Source of the DNA: Chryseobacterium formosum
Lineage (GTDB): Bacteria > Bacteroidota > Bacteroidia > Flavobacteriales > Weeksellaceae
Direction of reading: 5' to 3'
Assembly (NCBI RefSeq): GCF_026460885.1
Contig: NZ_JAOVZW010000013.1
Span: 248,001-312,000 of the forward strand
Length of the DNA: 64,000 nt
The stretch's first letter is position 1. Each line of letters starts with the position of its first letter. Position numbers and translations under genes: made by a program. Shown piece by piece: positions 36,039-44,692 of the stretch. The notes under the pieces are model-generated. The model saw only the letters and a program-made list of their open reading frames with translations. It searched no databases and was not told the DNA's origin.

Positions 36039-39000
36039 CTAAATCATTTTTTGTCTCGGTAAGCCTATCTCATGTTCCTGCGGATAAGGTTTTCTCTGTG
36101 TCATACTTACATCTTCACGAAGAGTGTTTTCCACTTCCTTTGCTTTATCTTCATCCATAGAATATCTAGGATCGGCAATGAGCGGCATCTTAGACATTTT
36201 TGTGATTGTAATCGTTGGGAAATGATAGTCTACCTCTACAGTTCCCAACAGAATATAAATACCTCCCTCTTTAAAGGGAAACTGTCGAAGACTATCTGGA
36301 AAATGGGCGGTATCAAAATACTGTCCTTCAGCATCAATCCAGGTTCCGAAATACATATCATCTCTATTTCCATATTTGTTTTTAATAGGGACGTGTTTCC
36401 TTGAAATCAGATAAGCCAGCATCTTAACTGGCTTCTTGTGATATTTCAAAAGATCTTTTACTAAAATATGTCCTCTGTATTTTGTTTGCAATAAATCAAA
36501 AATTGAATAAGAAACTGGAAAACCTAATATTTCCATTTCATCAAAAGCATCTTCAAAAGGATTTCTTTCGATAACTGGTAAGTGGTAATCTTTCTGAGGT
36601 TCATCAAACAACGATATAATTTTTGTTTTGTATTGATTCTTTGATAAAAGAAATCTTGCTTCTATTAATAATTCATGTTTCTGTTTTCCTGTGAATCTGA
36701 AAGCACCTACAAAAATCAATATCTGCAAAGTCTCAATGCCGATACTGACTCTTTTGACAAAATCTTCCAAGGATTTGTAATCACCATGTTCTTTTCTTTC
36801 TTCAGGAATAAAAAGTTTAACAGCTGACTCCAGTTTTTCAATATGCATTAACCCTAAGTAAACATCTGTTCCATATACTGTCGTATGAAATTCGCTGAGG
36901 TTGATACATGGATTGTGAATAGTTGCACCTGACATTTTGGTTTCATGAACATAGACTTCAGTTCTGTAAAACCCTCCGCCATTGTTAATTGCTGAGACCA
37001 TAAATTCAATAGGGTAGTAGGCTTTTAGGTACAAACTCTGATAACTTTCAACAGCGTAAGAAGCAGAATGTGCTTTACAAAATGAATAACCTGCAAAAGA
37101 TTCAATCTGCCGATAGACTTCATGAGACAATTGTTCGGGATGTCCTTTTGTTTTACAGGATTCAAAGAATTCATCTTTTAATTTCTGTAAAGCAGAGAGA
37201 GAACGTCCCTTTCCACTCATGGCTCTGCGTAGAACATCACCATTGGTAGCGGAAACACCACCAAAGTGCATGGCAATTTTTATAACGTCTTCCTGATACA
37301 CCATAATGCCATAGGTTTCACCTAATTCTTTTTCAAAAACTTCATGGAAGTATTCAAATTGACCTGGATGGTTATGACGAAAGATGTATTCTTTCATCAT
37401 GCCACTTTGGGCAACACCGGGTCGGATGATAGAGGATGCTGCAACCAAAACTTTATAATTATCGCATTTGAGCCTTCTTAATAACCCACGCATAGCTGGA
37501 GATTCAATATAAAAACATCCTATCGTCTTTCCGATACTTAGAAATTCATTACACAAGATTTCATTCTTCGAAATCCTTGTGTCTTCGATGTCTACCGTTA
37601 TTCCTCTTTTTTCTTCAATCAACTGAACGGTATCTTTGATAGTTCCCAATCCTCTTTGTGAAAGAATATCAAATTTTTCCAATCCAATATCTTCTGCGGT
37701 ATACATATCGAACTGTACGATAGGAAATTCTTTTGGCGGAAATTCTAAAGCAGAATAATTGGTGATGGGTTCCTCCGAAATCAGGATTCCACAGGAATGC
37801 ATACTTCTCTGGTTAGGAAATCCTACTAACAGTTGTTCATATTTATAAATCTCCTGCACAACTGAATTTTGATCATGCAGATCTTTTGATTTTTTCGAAA
37901 GCTGATCCAGTTCGTCTTTTGGAAGTCCAAATACTTTTCCCAGCTCTCGGAATCTCGATTTTCTTTTAAACTCTACATTGGTTCCACAAAAGGCTACATG
38001 GTCTTTTCCGTACTTTTCAAAAATATATTCCAAAATGGTATTACGGTTCTTCCAGCTCCAGTCGATGTCGAAGTCGGGTGGTGATTTACGATTAAGATTG
38101 AGAAAACGTTCAAAATATAAGTCCAGTTCTAAAGGGCATATATCAGAAATTCCCAGGCAATAAGCAATAATACTGTTGGCACCACTTCCTCTCCCGACAT
38201 GCATAAACCCCATTCGGTTGCTATATTGAATAATATCCCACGTAATTAAAAAATAGCCACAGAAATTAAGCTGATTAATAACGGTAAGTTCTTTTTCAAC
38301 TCTGTCTTTAGCTTGCTGATTATGGTCAGGGTATCTTTTGGTTAAACCTTCATATGCCAATTTTACCAACAATTTAAAATCATTTTCTTTACTTTCAGTA
38401 AAGTGTTTTTTATTTTTTGGCGTCTTGAAATCAAAATCAAAACTGCATTCATTGACTATATATTTGGTGTTTTCAATAATCTTCGGATATGGTTCAAATT
38501 GATTTAAAAGTAATTTTTTAGGAATAAAACTTTCATTTTTCTTACAGTAATCTTTCTCCGTAAGTCTACTCAGTAAAATATTACCATCTATTGCTCTTAG
38601 TATCTTGTGAAGCTCAAATTCTTCCTCAGTTTTAAAGGTTACCGGATGCAGAATGACCATTTTATGAATTAAAGATTTCAGTTTAGGATTGATTAGAAGA
38701 TTTAACTCATCCTGTTTGATTCCTATAAATTCGTGCTCCAACAATTTTTCAGGAATGTTTTGTAAAGGATAGATAACAAAACAATTTTCCAGCGGAGGAT
38801 TCGCTTTTGGAATTTCAATTCCTTCACAATTATAATGCGTCAACAGTCTGTTCACTTCAGCAATACCTCTGGGATTTTTAGCTAAGCAAATGTAATATTG
38901 CTCATTTTCAACCCGCACATCAACTCCCAGAATTGGTTTAATATTATTTTCCTGACAAAGCTTGTAAAAATGATAGATTCCCGTTACCGTGTTAATGTCA

Positions 39001-39107
39001 GTCAATGCCAGAACTTTTAATTGATGGCCAACAGCCAGCTGAACCAAATCTTCAAGAGATATAGTTCCATAACGCAAGCTGTGGTAGGTATGGCAGTTGA
39101 GAAACAT
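36039..39107 (-). CDS. dnaE: DNA polymerase III alpha-subunit homologue (second, DnaE2-like)
   Basis: A 1022-residue C-family polymerase, shorter than replicative DnaE. PHP domain at 1-65 (CHTYHSLRYG, LALTDINTVTG, KPILGVDV), with Asn4 where the first metal His is usual. Catalytic Asp residues lie in PDFDIDW (344-350), and the third in LEKFDILSQRG. The finger region has VGRGSGANS and the YAVESYQSLYLKAYYP helices; a late OB-fold follows. It is directly downstream of dinB (10-base gap), as in mutagenesis cassettes where an accessory DnaE extends damaged templates. Confidence 0.93.
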   Translation of the reverse strand: MFLNCHTYHSLRYGTISLEDLVQLAVGHQLKVLALTDINTVTGIYHFYKLCQENNIKPILGVDVRVENEQYYICLAKNPRGIAEVNRLLTHYNCEGIEIPKANPPLENCFVIYPLQNIPEKLLEHEFIGIKQDELNLLINPKLKSLIHKMVILHPVTFKTEEEFELHKILRAIDGNILLSRLTEKDYCKKNESFIPKKLLLNQFEPYPKIIENTKYIVNECSFDFDFKTPKNKKHFTESKENDFKLLVKLAYEGLTKRYPDHNQQAKDRVEKELTVINQLNFCGYFLITWDIIQYSNRMGFMHVGRGSGANSIIAYCLGISDICPLELDLYFERFLNLNRKSPPDFDIDWSWKNRNTILEYIFEKYGKDHVAFCGTNVEFKRKSRFRELGKVFGLPKDELDQLSKKSKDLHDQNSVVQEIYKYEQLLVGFPNQRSMHSCGILISEEPITNYSALEFPPKEFPIVQFDMYTAEDIGLEKFDILSQRGLGTIKDTVQLIEEKRGITVDIEDTRISKNEILCNEFLSIGKTIGCFYIESPAMRGLLRRLKCDNYKVLVAASSIIRPGVAQSGMMKEYIFRHNHPGQFEYFHEVFEKELGETYGIMVYQEDVIKIAMHFGGVSATNGDVLRRAMSGKGRSLSALQKLKDEFFESCKTKGHPEQLSHEVYRQIESFAGYSFCKAHSASYAVESYQSLYLKAYYPIEFMVSAINNGGGFYRTEVYVHETKMSGATIHNPCINLSEFHTTVYGTDVYLGLMHIEKLESAVKLFIPEERKEHGDYKSLEDFVKRVSIGIETLQILIFVGAFRFTGKQKHELLIEARFLLSKNQYKTKIISLFDEPQKDYHLPVIERNPFEDAFDEMEILGFPVSYSIFDLLQTKYRGHILVKDLLKYHKKPVKMLAYLISRKHVPIKNKYGNRDDMYFGTWIDAEGQYFDTAHFPDSLRQFPFKEGGIYILLGTVEVDYHFPTITITKMSKMPLIADPRYSMDEDKAKEVENTLREDVSMTQRKPYPQEHEIGLPRQKMI

Positions 39108-39117
39108 ACGCGATTTA

Positions 39118-40260
39118 TTAATTTAAAAAACCTGAAGCTCTTCCTATACTCTTGACACCGAATCTGTCTTTGATTTTGTCCATGGTCTGATATAATGAGA
39201 TCATTTCTTCCGTATCTTCAAAAAGATTCATCTGATGTTTTCCGGGAACAAGACCTGTAAACTTGACTCCAACCAAACGGATTCTCATTCTTTTGGTGAA
39301 TACTTTTTTAAACAGTTCCAATACATACCTAAGTAGGGTGTGATCTGCTGAAGTGTAAGGAACTTTGCATTGTTTCACTTCTGTATAGAAATTAGCATAC
39401 CTGATTCTTACAGAGACTGTTGAGGTCAGCCATTTTTCATGTCTCAGTTGATAGCATAGCTGTTCTACCATTCCTGATAGAGTGCTTTCGAGTTTCTGCA
39501 TATCGATAGTATCTTCAGGAAAAGTAGTTTCGGTAGATATTGATTTTTGTTCCGAATAAGTAACCACAGGAGTTTCATCAATACCATTCGCTTTTTTCCA
39601 AAGGGTAAGTCCATTTTTTCCAATAAGCTGCTGCAATACATCAACAGGCATTTTAGACAAGGTTTCTATTTTTCTAACCCCTAATCTAGAAAGCAACTCG
39701 AAGGTCACGTCACCCACCATTGGGATTTTTTTGATAGAAAGAGGATTTAGAAATGGCTGGATATTCTGTGTTATTAATTCTAATTTTCCTGTTGGCTTCG
39801 CTTCTCCTGTTCCTATTTTTGAAACAGTTTTGTTCGAAGAGAGTGCAAAACTTATCGGCAAACCTGTATTTTTAACTATGGCTTCAGCAATTTCAGACGT
39901 CCACTGATAACAACCAAAAAATTTGTCCATTCCTGAAAGGTCAAGATAAAATTCATCCACACTGGCTTTCTCCATTATAGGAACTTTCTCCTGAATGATT
40001 TCAGTAACCAGATGCGACATATTGGAATAGTATTCCATGTCTCCTTTGATGACCTTAGCTTCAGGACATAAGCGAGTAGCCATTCGCAGAGGCATGGCAG
40101 AACGAACTCCGAATTTCCTAGCTTCATAAGAGCAAGATGCAACGACTCCACGGTCTCCACCTCCTATGATTACAGGCTGTTTCTCCAGTTCGGAGTTTTT
40201 CAGCCGTTCACAGGAGACAAAGAATGTGTCCAGATCCATATGTGCAATTGCTCTTTCCAT
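39118..40260 (-). CDS. dinB: Y-family DNA polymerase (DinB/Pol IV type)
   Basis: A 380-residue translesion polymerase. Catalytic residues are present: Asp9 in HMDLDTFF and Asp102-Glu103 in ASVDEFYLD. The IGGGDRGVVASCSYEARKFG region is the steric-gate side of the family. A clamp-binding type pentapeptide QMNLF sits at 343-347, followed by a tail DKIKDRFGVKSIGRAS. It is first in a dinB-dnaE unit, divergent from a LexA-like repressor 61 bases away. Confidence 0.95.
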   Translation of the reverse strand: MERAIAHMDLDTFFVSCERLKNSELEKQPVIIGGGDRGVVASCSYEARKFGVRSAMPLRMATRLCPEAKVIKGDMEYYSNMSHLVTEIIQEKVPIMEKASVDEFYLDLSGMDKFFGCYQWTSEIAEAIVKNTGLPISFALSSNKTVSKIGTGEAKPTGKLELITQNIQPFLNPLSIKKIPMVGDVTFELLSRLGVRKIETLSKMPVDVLQQLIGKNGLTLWKKANGIDETPVVTYSEQKSISTETTFPEDTIDMQKLESTLSGMVEQLCYQLRHEKWLTSTVSVRIRYANFYTEVKQCKVPYTSADHTLLRYVLELFKKVFTKRMRIRLVGVKFTGLVPGKHQMNLFEDTEEMISLYQTMDKIKDRFGVKSIGRASGFLN

Positions 40261-40295
40261 GCTGTAAAATTATTACGTTTTATTGCAAAATATTG

Positions 40296-40322
40296 TATAT
40301 TTGTTGCTATAATTTATAGCAA
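40296..40322 (+). promoter_or_regulatory. Promoter and palindromic operator of the S24 repressor
   Basis: TATATTTG (40296-40303) fits the -7 box. It is followed at once by a perfect 19-base palindrome TTGCTATAATTTATAGCAA (40304-40322) that overlaps the first base of the ATG. A repressor bound here would block initiation of its own gene and sit within reach of the divergent dinB promoter. It is the obvious candidate binding site for the adjacent repressor. Confidence 0.65.
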
Positions 40323-41086
40323 TGTCAATTTTTTCAGAAAACATCAGATTTCTAAGAGACAAAATGAAAGCATCCCAACAAAAGGTGGGTGATGAAATTT
40401 CGATCACTCGAGGAAGGTATGCAACATATGAAGATGGGAGGTCGGAACCGCCTATTGAATTGTTGGTTAAGCTTTCCAAATACTATAAAGTGAGCATTGA
40501 TTTGCTGCTGACCGTTGATTTACGAAAGTATCCGCTGGATGATGTAGTCAACCTTCCCAACAACAGAATTTTGTTGCCCATGAAAGTTGATCATACAGGA
40601 GAAAACAGAATTGAAATCGTTCCTCAAAAAGCAAGTATGGGATACCTCAGCGGGTATAATGATCCTGAATTTGTGGAGGGACTACAACACCTTTCACTCC
40701 CTTTTTTAAGAAACGGAAAGTTCCGTGCGTTTCCTGCAGATGGCGATTCCATGCCACCTTATAATGACGGAACTTATATTGTAGGAAAATATCTTGAGGA
40801 TAAAAAGGATCTGAAAAAAGGAAAAACCTACATCTTTATCACGAAAGACGGTATTGTTTACAAAAGATATTCCAAGCAGAATGATTCGGGAAGTTTTGTT
40901 AGTTCTGACAATTCTTTCTATGAACCTTATGAAATCAAATGGTCAGAAGTCTATGAAATCTGGGAATTTGCATGCAGTATTAATACTCAGGAACTGCGCA
41001 TTGAAAACCTAGAATATCAGGAAATCAGAAGTATGTTTGAAGAGCTCCGATCGGAGATTAGAAGTTCTAATAAAAATATTCAATAA
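40322..41086 (+). CDS. LexA-like repressor (XRE HTH + S24 peptidase)
   Basis: A 254-residue regulator: XRE helix-turn-helix at about 5-62 (SQQKVGDEISITRGRYATYE) and a C-terminal S24 domain with Ser143 (ADGDSMPPY) and Lys181 (GIVYKRY), the catalytic dyad of LexA/UmuD-type self-cleavage. At the usual Ala-Gly cleavage position the sequence reads ASMGYL (Met106-Gly107), so cleavage chemistry may differ. Divergent from dinB-dnaE and in line with an AlkB-like gene; likely the damage-responsive switch of this module. Confidence 0.92.
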   Translation: MSIFSENIRFLRDKMKASQQKVGDEISITRGRYATYEDGRSEPPIELLVKLSKYYKVSIDLLLTVDLRKYPLDDVVNLPNNRILLPMKVDHTGENRIEIVPQKASMGYLSGYNDPEFVEGLQHLSLPFLRNGKFRAFPADGDSMPPYNDGTYIVGKYLEDKKDLKKGKTYIFITKDGIVYKRYSKQNDSGSFVSSDNSFYEPYEIKWSEVYEIWEFACSINTQELRIENLEYQEIRSMFEELRSEIRSSNKNIQ

Positions 41087-41114
41087 GAGATGTATTTTAT
41101 AGTACATATGAAAA

Positions 41115-41137
41115 AAGCTTTCCTGTTGGGAAAGCTT
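41115..41137 (+). terminator. Hairpin after the S24 repressor
   Basis: Arms AAGCTTTCC (41115-41123) and GGAAAGCTT (41129-41137) with a five-base loop. It is preceded by A6 and followed by AAAAAC, so it is a weak plus-strand terminator or better on the minus strand. Confidence 0.5.
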
Positions 41138-41206
41138 AAAAACACAAATGATGAAAAAATTCCCATTGTGGGATAGTCAAAAGTAATAAAAATAGTTAAT
41201 AAAACA

Positions 41207-41818
41207 ATGGGTCAACTCAGTTTATTTAGCGCAGAAGAATTTTATGATTTTCCAAAAGATTTGTTGGAATTCAGAGAGCATTTTTTGACGGCAGAAGAAT
41301 CGGATCGACTTTTTTCTCAACTTTTGGAACATACTCCTTGGAAACAGAAAACTCAGACTATGTATGATAAGAAAGTATTGACTCCACGTCTGACAGCATG
41401 GTATGGTGACAGTGAAAAGTCCTACAAATTAGGAGGAAGTGAATTCGAGGTAAATGCCTGGACGCCTGAATTATTGTCTTTAAAGAAAAAAATTGAAGAA
41501 GTTTTTGGTCATGAATTTAATTCAGTCTTACTCAATTTATATAGGGATCACAATGATTCTGTGGCATGGCACAGGGACAAGGAAAGCAGATACGGTGACA
41601 GACCGGTCATTGCATCACTCAGCTTGGGACAGACCCGAAAGTTTGACTTTAGAAAACTGAATCATCATCAAAGCAGATACAGCATTCCACTTCCACATGG
41701 TTCTTTGCTTTTGATGAAAGGTGACCTGCAGGAAAACTGGGAGCATCGTATCGCGAAGTCTGCTTTGTATATGAAAGAGCGAATTAATTTGACTTTTCGC
41801 TTAGTGAGTGAACTGTAA
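41207..41818 (+). CDS. AlkB-like 2OG-Fe(II) dioxygenase
   Basis: A 203-residue oxygenase expected to remove alkyl groups from DNA bases. Iron ligands: His122 and Asp124 in WHRDKE, His180 in NWEHRI. The 2-oxoglutarate-binding Arg lies in RINLTFR (192-198). The N-terminus carries QLSLF at residues 3-7, the textbook sliding-clamp-binding pentapeptide. It is the second gene after the LexA-like repressor, so a damage-induced repair role is likely. Confidence 0.93.
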   Translation: MGQLSLFSAEEFYDFPKDLLEFREHFLTAEESDRLFSQLLEHTPWKQKTQTMYDKKVLTPRLTAWYGDSEKSYKLGGSEFEVNAWTPELLSLKKKIEEVFGHEFNSVLLNLYRDHNDSVAWHRDKESRYGDRPVIASLSLGQTRKFDFRKLNHHQSRYSIPLPHGSLLLMKGDLQENWEHRIAKSALYMKERINLTFRLVSEL

Positions 41819-41845
41819 TATCATAAAAAATAAAATAATAGTTAA

Positions 41846-42058
41846 ATGTCTATTTCGTACTACGATTTTAAAAATCTACCCATGCAATCTCAATGCGAAT
41901 TGGCTTTGGCCAAAGGAAAGGTCATCAGTGAAACTTCTAAGGATGGACTAAAGTTTGTACTGTATGAACTGTCAAGTTTTTCAGTTGAGATTGTATATAA
42001 GACTATCAATAACAAGATAGAAAGTCTAAGCGTCTTTCAGAATAAAGGAACTCTATGA
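41846..42058 (+). CDS. Small hypothetical protein downstream of AlkB-like gene
   Basis: 70 residues, no signal or membrane segment: MSISYYDFKNLPMQSQCELA followed by an all-beta-looking half (GLKFVLYELSSFSVEIVYKT, then SLSVF). 27 bases after the AlkB-like gene on the same strand, so likely co-transcribed. Function unknown. Confidence 0.75.
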   Translation: MSISYYDFKNLPMQSQCELALAKGKVISETSKDGLKFVLYELSSFSVEIVYKTINNKIESLSVFQNKGTL

Positions 42059-42098
42059 CAAATAAAGTAATTTTAATTTGTCTGCATATCAGAAAAAG

Positions 42099-42114
42099 TG
42101 TGATCCGGATCACA
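42099..42114. promoter_or_regulatory. CRP/FNR-type palindromic site upstream of the DJ-1/PfpI gene
   Basis: TGTGATCCGGATCACA is a perfect 16-base palindrome with the classical TGTGA-N6-TCACA arrangement. It lies 80 bases before the DJ-1/PfpI start, a normal activator distance. A Crp-family regulator gene lies at 50.5 kb, though any genomic Crp homologue could be the binder. Confidence 0.6.
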
Positions 42115-42193
42115 TGAAAATAGTGATTTAGATCCTGTGCTTAAAACACAGATAAATTCCAACTTTGTAATACTAAATTAAATAGATATAAAA

Positions 42194-42871
42194 ATGAGCA
42201 AAAAAGTTTTATTCGTACTTACGAGTCACGATGAATTAGGAAATACAGGTTTAAAGACAGGGTTCTGGACTGAAGAATTGGCTGCACCCTACTATGCATT
42301 GTCTGATAAAGGCGTAGAAATTACACTGGCATCTCCAAAGGGCGGTCAGCCACCCATTGATCCGAAAAGTGAAGATCCCTCAGCCCAGACCGATGCAACA
42401 CGAAGAATGGATGATGATCAGGTATTAAAGGACAAATTAAAAAATACACATCAGTTATCGGAAGTAAAAAGTGAAGACTTTGATGCGGTATTTTATCCGG
42501 GCGGACATGGTCCTTTGTGGGATCTGGCGGAAGATAAAGTTTCGCAGCAGCTTATAGTTGATTTCTATACCAATGATAAACCTATAGCATTTGTGTGTCA
42601 CGCTCCCGGGGTTTTGAAAGATGTGAAAATAGACGGTGAGTATCTGGTAAAGGATAAAAATGTGACTGGATTCACCAATACAGAGGAAGAGGGGGTGCAG
42701 TTAACTGATGTTGTTCCTTTTCTGGTAGAAGATATGCTGAAGAAGAATGGTGGAGTGTACAGTAAAATCGAAGATTGGAGTCCCTATGCTATAGTTGACG
42801 GAAGATTGATTACGGGACAAAATCCTGCTTCTTCTGAAAAGGTGGCTGAGGAACTTTTGAAGCTGATTTAG
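42194..42871 (+). CDS. DJ-1/PfpI-family protein (type 1 glutamine amidotransferase-like)
   Basis: A 225-residue cytosolic protein close to Hsp31/glyoxalase III-type DJ-1 members. Nucleophilic Cys135 with His136 in FVCHAPG, the preceding YPGGHGPLWDL (101-111) and the Glu in WTEELAAPYY (26-35). Such proteins detoxify methylglyoxal or protect proteins under stress. It follows a CRP-like palindrome. Confidence 0.92.
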   Translation: MSKKVLFVLTSHDELGNTGLKTGFWTEELAAPYYALSDKGVEITLASPKGGQPPIDPKSEDPSAQTDATRRMDDDQVLKDKLKNTHQLSEVKSEDFDAVFYPGGHGPLWDLAEDKVSQQLIVDFYTNDKPIAFVCHAPGVLKDVKIDGEYLVKDKNVTGFTNTEEEGVQLTDVVPFLVEDMLKKNGGVYSKIEDWSPYAIVDGRLITGQNPASSEKVAEELLKLI

Positions 42872-43035
42872 TTTTTTTCCAAAGGATCAGACCTGGAAGT
42901 TCGACTGTAAAATAATTCTATTCTTTTTAGGAAAATTGGGATAATCAGGTCTTTTTTAAAATACAATTAACCCCACCATTCACCTTCAAATGTATTTAGT
43001 TTTCATGATTTTGCAAAGGAAATACTTTTATAAAG

Positions 43036-43084
43036 GTTTTCATGGTTATTAGTTTTTATCCCCATATAATTTGGGGATTTTTTT
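43036..43084 (+). terminator. Terminator with conserved 23-base lead (copy 2)
   Basis: A lead identical to copy 1 (43036-43058) precedes hairpin arms ATCCCC (43058-43063) and GGGGAT (43073-43078) and a T-rich tail to 43084. It lies about 165 bases after the DJ-1/PfpI stop on the same strand. The stem bases differ from copy 1 but pairing is kept. Nothing else is evident in 42872-43286 except the promoter at 43245. Confidence 0.8.
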
Positions 43085-43244
43085 ATTTCTATAGCAATTA
43101 AAATGTTGTAGTAGTTGAAGTCAAAAATTAGAAAGTGACAGGCGTTCTATATTCTTTTAAAGTATAGGTAATTGTTGCATTCAGTTTTAAAACCAACTTT
43201 TTCAGTATTGTAACACTTCTATTTTATTTAAATTCAATTAGCAA

Positions 43245-43252
43245 TACCTTTG
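43245..43252 (+). promoter_or_regulatory. Probable promoter of the ExoVII-like gene
   Basis: TACCTTTG matches TAnnTTTG, 35 bases before the start. The -33 region about 20 bases upstream reads TTT instead of TTG. Confidence 0.5.
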
Positions 43253-43286
43253 CTTATCAAGCTTTTTTAAAACGACAGTCAATCAC

Positions 43287-44630
43287 ATGGACGATCAAGA
43301 AGTCACATATCCGATCTATTCGCCAGCCTCAGTTATTGGAATCTTCAGTAATGCCTTGAAGCTCAATGCTACGGTCAATCTGATCTATCTGAAAGGCAGA
43401 TATGCTTTTGGTGGTGGTAAATCCTATGGGAATTACTATTATGACCTTCTGTTCTCAGAAGGTGATCACACTTCGATAGGGATTCGTATTTCTTCTTTGC
43501 TCAGGAGTAAAATCACGAATAATGAGATCTACACACTCAGGGGGTTCATTGAGAAAAACATTAAAAATTCTTCGATAGAGCTTCGTTTTGTGGTTGATGA
43601 GATCATTCAGCAGGAAGAAAAATCCATCTCCGAAGAAGAACTGGAAAGGTATGGGCTGATCCAGAAAAAACTGGAGACAGGATCAAAAGACCTTGAGACC
43701 TTGATCAGGGATAAGATGCTCAAAGATGAAAAGGTCAGGGTCGCTAACATTTATGGAAATAATGCGATTGTCCAGAAGGATTTTTTCGAAGGACTGGATG
43801 TTTCAAGAAAGTATTTTGATATTTCAGATCACAGTTGCAATATCACTTCGTCAACAGCGATCATTTCCAAACTGAAAGAAATTTCAGCTTTGGATTATGA
43901 CATTGTTGCCCTGGTCAGGGGAGGAGGTGACCGACAGAGTATGGAAACCTTCAATGACCTGAGCTTATCCGAAATATTCATAACAATGAAACCAATTACT
44001 GTTACGGCTATCGGTCACACGGTAGATGAAACATTATTGGATAAACTGGCCGACAAGCGTTTTCATTTACCTCACGATTATGGCGCTGGATTGCATACCA
44101 TTGCTGAAAAATTATCACACGAAAGGTCGAATTCAAGGGCTCTGCTCATTGATGAGGTGAAAAAAGATGTGACGAAGCAGTTTTCAGAACAGGTGGAAAC
44201 CTTGGAAAAACAGCTGAAGAAGAAAAATGAGGAGTTTACTGAAGCCCAGAAAACTTATAAAGAACAGGTAGAGAACCATAACAAAACCTTTGCAGAACAG
44301 CTAAAGGTGAGAAATGAAGAATTCCAAAAGCTTCAGGTGAGTTCTGGCAAACAACTGCAAGATCTTCAGAAGAATTTCCAGGAGCAGCAGAAACAACGCC
44401 AGACAGAAATGGAAAGCTACAAAAAGGAGATCGCTGTTTTGCACGAGAAGAATGTCCAGTCCGCCATCAATGAAAGGACAGCTTCCCTTAAAGTTGATCT
44501 GGAAACTTTGAAACAGGAAAATGCCAGGCTAAATCAGGAAATCCAAGGCAGCAAAACCAATTATGTCAAGATCTTAATCGCATTTCTGGTGGCATTGATC
44601 ATTGGGTTTATCTTAGCAAAACTTATATAA
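43287..44630 (+). CDS. Exonuclease VII large-subunit-like protein with coiled coil and membrane tail
   Basis: A 447-residue protein. Residues about 30-105 look like the XseA OB-fold. The catalytic domain (about 150-275) keeps the ExoVII landmarks: Asp165, ALVRGGGDRQSMETFND (Arg211) and AIGHTVDETLLDKLAD (His244, Asp247). About 285-425 is a Gln/Lys/Glu coiled coil, and the last 22 residues (ILIAFLVALIIGFILAKLI) are a membrane anchor. Normal XseA is soluble and needs XseB; neither fits here. Function unknown; perhaps a membrane-tethered nuclease. Confidence 0.85.
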   Translation: MDDQEVTYPIYSPASVIGIFSNALKLNATVNLIYLKGRYAFGGGKSYGNYYYDLLFSEGDHTSIGIRISSLLRSKITNNEIYTLRGFIEKNIKNSSIELRFVVDEIIQQEEKSISEEELERYGLIQKKLETGSKDLETLIRDKMLKDEKVRVANIYGNNAIVQKDFFEGLDVSRKYFDISDHSCNITSSTAIISKLKEISALDYDIVALVRGGGDRQSMETFNDLSLSEIFITMKPITVTAIGHTVDETLLDKLADKRFHLPHDYGAGLHTIAEKLSHERSNSRALLIDEVKKDVTKQFSEQVETLEKQLKKKNEEFTEAQKTYKEQVENHNKTFAEQLKVRNEEFQKLQVSSGKQLQDLQKNFQEQQKQRQTEMESYKKEIAVLHEKNVQSAINERTASLKVDLETLKQENARLNQEIQGSKTNYVKILIAFLVALIIGFILAKLI

Positions 44631-44692
44631 TGGAAAAAAGTATCAATTGGTATAAACCATTATATTTGTCTCCAATTTAAATTTATCATACT

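Noticed and set aside
35716..36042. A 108-residue plus-strand open frame after dnaE
   Set aside because: Its product is hydrophobic without clear membrane segments, and the opposite strand reads as a normal soluble protein co-directional with dnaE.
28129..42871. Placing the right end of the conjugative element
   Set aside because: No tRNA, direct repeat or second integrase was found; the left end is outside the window, so no att pair can be compared.
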